Source of the DNA: Dirofilaria immitis
Taxonomy: Eukaryota; Nematoda; Chromadorea; Rhabditida; Onchocercidae
DNA length: 64,000 bases
Direction: 5' to 3'
Assembly (NCBI GenBank): GCA_024305405.1
Contig: JAKNDB010000109.1
Location: forward strand, 6,758,001-6,822,000
Part shown: piece by piece, positions 59,828 to 64,000 of the stretch
How the letters are laid out: every line of letters starts with the position of its first letter
Numbering within the stretch: position 1 is the stretch's first letter
Program-made: the position numbers and the translations under genes
Notes under the pieces: model-generated
Told to the model about the DNA's origin: nothing
Database searches by the model: none
The model's input: only the letters and a program-made list of their open reading frames with translations

Positions 59828-62800
59828 TCATTCCACTCATGCATTCCATTCATTCGTTCATTCATTCCATTCATTCATTCCATTCATTCATTCATTCCAT
59901 TCATTCATTCCATTCCATTCATTCATTCCATTCCATTTATTCATTCCATTCCATTCATTCATTCCATTCATTCATTCCATTCCATTCATTCGTTCCATTC
60001 ATTCATTCATTCCATTCATTCATTCCATTCCATTCATTCATTACATTCATTCATTCATTCCATTCCTTCATTCATTCCATTCATTCATTCCATTCCATTC
60101 ATTCATTCCATTCATTCATTCCATTCCATTCATTCGTTCCATTCATTCATTCATTCCATTCCTTCATTCATTCCATTCATTCATTCCATTCCATTCATTC
60201 ATTCCATTCCATTCCATTCATTCCATTCCACTCATTCATTCCATTCATTCATTCCATTCATTCATTCCATTCATTCATTCATTCCATTCATTCATTCCAT
60301 TCATTCATTCATTCCATTCATTCGTTCCATTCATTCATTCCATTCATTCATTCATTCCATTCATTCATTCCATTCCATTCCATTCATTCCATTCCATTCA
60401 TTCATTCCATTCATTCATTCCATTCATTCATTCATTCCATTCATTCATTCCATTCATTCATTCATTCCATTCATTCGTTCCATTCATTCATTCCATTCAT
60501 TCATTCATTCCATTCATTCATTCCATTCCATTCCATTCATTCCATTCCATTCATTCATTCCATTCATTCATTCCATTCATTCATTCCATTCATTCATTCC
60601 ATTCCATTCATTCATTCCATTCATTCGTTCATTCATTCCATTCATTCATTCCATTCATTCATTCATTCCATTCATTCATTCCATTCCATTCATTCATTCC
60701 ATTCCATTTATTCATTCCATTCCATTCATTCATTCCATTCATTCATTCCATTCCATTCATTCGTTCCATTCATTCATTCATTCCATTCATTCATTCCATT
60801 CCATTCATTCATTACATTCATTCATTCATTCCATTCCTTCATTCATTCCATTCATTCATTCCATTCCATTCATTCATTCCATTCATTCATTCCATTCCAT
60901 TCATTCGTTCCATTCATTCATTCATTCCATTCCTTCATTCATTCCATTCATTCATTCCATTCCATTCATTCATTCCATTCATTCATTCATTCCATTCATT
61001 CATTCCATTCATTCATTCCATTCCATTCCATTCATTCATTCCATTCCATTCATTCATTCCATTCATTCATTCCATTCCATTCCATTCATTCATTCCATTC
61101 CATTCATTCATTCCATTCATTCATTCATTCCATTCATTCATTCCATTCCATTCCATTCATTCCATTCCATTCATTCATTCCATTCATTCATTCCATTCAT
61201 TCATTCATTCCATTCATTCATTCCATTCATTCATTCATTCCATTCATTCATTCCATTCATTCATTCATTCCATTCATTCGTTCCATTCATTCATTCCATT
61301 CATTCATTCATTCATTCCATTCATTCATTCATTCCATTCATTCATTCCATTCCATTCATTCATTCCATTCATTCGTTCCATTCATTCATTCATTCCATTC
61401 ATTCATTCCATTCATTCATTCATTCCATTCATTCATTCCATTCCATTCATTCATTCCATTCATTCATTCCATTCATTCATTCATTCCATTCATTCATTCC
61501 ATTCCATTCATTCATTCCATTCATTAATTCATTCCATTCATTCCATTCCATTCATTCATTCCATTCATTCATTCCATTCATTCATTCCATTCATTCATTC
61601 ATTCCATTCATTCATTCCATTCATTCATTCCATTCCATTCCATTCATTCCATTCATTCATTCCATTCCATTCCATTCATTCATTCCATTCATTCATTCAT
61701 TCCATTCATTCATTCCATTCATTCATTCATTCCATTCATTCATTCATTCCATTCATTCATTCCATTCATTCATTCATTCCATTCATTCATTCCATTCATT
61801 CATTCCATTCATTCATTCATTCCATTCATTCATTCCATTCATTCATTCCATTCCATTCCATTCATTCCATTCATTCATTCCATTCCATTCCATTCATTCA
61901 TTCCGTTCATTCATTCATTCCATTCATTCATTCCATTCATTCATTCATTCCATTCATTCATTCATTCCATTCATTCATTCCATTCATTCATTCATTCCAT
62001 TCATTCATTCCATTCATTCATTACATTCATTCATTCATTCCATTCCTTCATTCATTCCATTCATTCATTCCATTCCATTCCATTCATTCCATTCATTCAT
62101 TCCATTCCATTCCATTCATTCATTCCATTCCATTCATTCATTCCATTCATTCATTCATTCCATTCATTCATTCCATTCATTCATTCATTCCATTCATTCA
62201 TTCCATTCATTCATTACATTCATTCATTCATTCCATTCCTTCATTCATTCCATTCATTCATTCCATTCCATTCATTCATTCCATTCATTCATTCCATTCC
62301 ATTCATTCGTTCCATTCATTCATTCATTCCATTCCTTCATTCATTCCATTCATTCATTCCATTCCATTCATTCATTCCATTCCATTCCATTCATTCCATT
62401 CCATTCATTCATTCCATTCATTCATTCCATTCATTCATTCCATTCATTCATTCATTCCATTCATTCATTCCATTCATTCATTCATTCCATTCATTCGTTC
62501 CATTCATTCATTCCATTCATTCATTCATTCCATTCATTCATTCCATTCCATTCATTCATTCCATTCCATTCATTCATTCCATTCCATTCATTCATTCCAT
62601 TCATTCATTCCATTCCATTCATTCGTTCCATTCATTCATTCATTCCATTCATTCATTCCATTCCATTCATTCATTACATTCATTCATTCATTCCATTCCT
62701 TCATTCATTCCATTCATTCATTCCATTCCATTCATTCATTCCATTCATTCATTCCATTCCATTCATTCGTTCCATTCATTCATTCATTCCATTCCATTCA

Positions 62801-64000
62801 TTCATTCCATTCATTCATTCCATTCCATTCATTCATTCCATTCCATTCATTCATTCCATTCATTCATTCATTCCATTCATTCATTCCATTCATTCATTCC
62901 ATTCATTCATTCATTCCATTCATTCATTCCATTCATTCATTCATTCCATTCATTCATTCCATTCATTCATTCCATTCATTCATTCATTCCATTCATTCAT
63001 TCCATTCCATTCCATTCATTCCATTCCATTCATTCATTCCATTCATTCATTCCATTCATTCATTCATTCCATTCATTCATTCCATTCATTCATTCATTCC
63101 ATTCATTCGTTCCATTCATTCATTCCATTCATTCATTCATTCCATTCATTCATTCCATTCCATTCCATTCATTCCATTCCATTCATTCATTCCATTCATT
63201 CATTCCATTCATTCATTCCATTCATTCATTCCATTCCATTCATTCATTCCATTCATTCGTTCATTCATTCCATTCATTCATTCCATTCATTCATTCATTC
63301 CATTCATTCATTCCATTCCATTCATTCATTCCATTCCATTTATTCATTCCATTCCATTCATTCATTCCATTCATTCATTCCATTCCATTCATTCATTCCA
63401 TTCATTCATTCATTCCATTCATTCATTCCATTCCATTCATTCATTACATTCATTCATTCATTCCATTCCTTCATTCATTCCATTCATTCATTCCATTCCA
63501 TTCATTCATTCCATTCATTCATTCCATTCCATTCATTCGTTCCATTCATTCATTCATTCCATTCCTTCATTCATTCCATTCATTCATTCCATTCCATTCA
63601 TTCATTCCATTCATTCATTCATTCCATTCATTCATTCCATTCATTCATTCCATTCCATTCCATTCATTCATTCCATTCCATTCATTCATTCCATTCATTC
63701 ATTCCATTCCATTCCATTCATTCATTCCATTCATTCATTCCATTCATTCATTCATTCCATTCATTCATTCCATTCCATTCCATTCATTCCATTCCATTCA
63801 TTCATTCCATTCATTCATTCCATTCATTCATTCATTCCATTCATTCATTCCATTCATTCATTCATTCCATTCATTCATTCCATTCATTCATTCATTCCAT
63901 TCATTCATTCCATTCATTCATTCCATTCATTCATTCATTCATTCCATTCATTCATTCCATTCATTCATTCCATTCCATTCATTCATTCCATTCATTCATT
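59828..64000. repeat. ATTC/ATTCC satellite array
   Basis: From about 59828 to the window end the DNA consists almost only of two words, ATTC and ATTCC, in variable order (complement GAAT/GGAAT). Rare point variants (CGTTC, TTACATTC, CCTTC, CCATTTATTC, CCACTCATTC) act as markers. These markers recur at fixed spacing: the first 350 or so bases are repeated 771 bases further right and again 3403 bases further right. The array continues past the window. Neither word contains a stop in the frames used, so a 569-codon His/Ser/Phe/Ile frame (59818-61527) crosses it; this is an artefact. It resembles the pentamer of human satellites II/III, almost certainly by convergence. Confidence 0.97.

Noticed and set aside
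59818..61527. 569-codon plus-strand open frame rich in His, Ser, Phe and Ile
   Set aside because: It is only the translation of the ATTC/ATTCC satellite, starts at a TTG outside the array, and ends where a chance TAA variant occurs.

Overview
This is an AT-rich eukaryotic window that reads as nematode DNA. The genes are split by introns with nematode-style TTTTCAG/TTTTTAG acceptors, and one gene starts just behind a spliced-leader-type acceptor. The marker proteins (a SoxD HMG-box factor, a Skeletor/DM13 protein and an NMNAT) are ordinary bilaterian families. Base composition, wide gene spacing and intron style suggest a parasitic clade III (spirurid or filarial) nematode. That placement is inference; no species can be named from the sequence. 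No rRNA, tRNA, CRISPR array or prokaryotic-type operon was seen.

Layout. (1) 1-6 kb is the gene-dense left end. A possible plus-strand exon lies at the very edge. An unrecognised minus-strand gene (exons 3274-1006) ends in a class I PDZ-ligand-like tail. A clear six-exon minus-strand NMN adenylyltransferase occupies 5977-4032. (2) 6-28 kb has no gene I can support. It holds microsatellites, long hairpins, pyrimidine tracts, a purine-biased stretch and a diverged dispersed repeat pair. (3) A SoxD transcription-factor gene (egl-13/SOX5/6/13 type) runs on the plus strand, with ten connected exons at 34318-42530 and probably two small 5' exons at 28246 and 31189. It carries a glutamine-rich region, a PLNLS CtBP-type motif and a SoxD HMG box. 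The HMG box is broken by one extra A in a run of six. (4) A convergent minus-strand Skeletor-like gene of twelve exons (49386-44554) has a signal peptide, two DM13 domains, the Skeletor C-terminal block and a hydrophobic tail. (5) 49.4-59.8 kb is almost empty apart from one orphan exon candidate and small repeats. (6) From about 59.83 kb to the window end lies a satellite made only of the words ATTC and ATTCC, with a higher-order copy spacing of 770-771 bp.

The genes do not form an obvious pathway: one makes NAD, one is a developmental regulator, one is an extracellular or surface protein. The most useful points for a reader are the hand-joined exon models with consistent phases, the HMG-box frameshift (probably a homopolymer error), the splice-phase conflict in the Skeletor gene, and the two-word satellite. 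I did not find a convincing new biological system.
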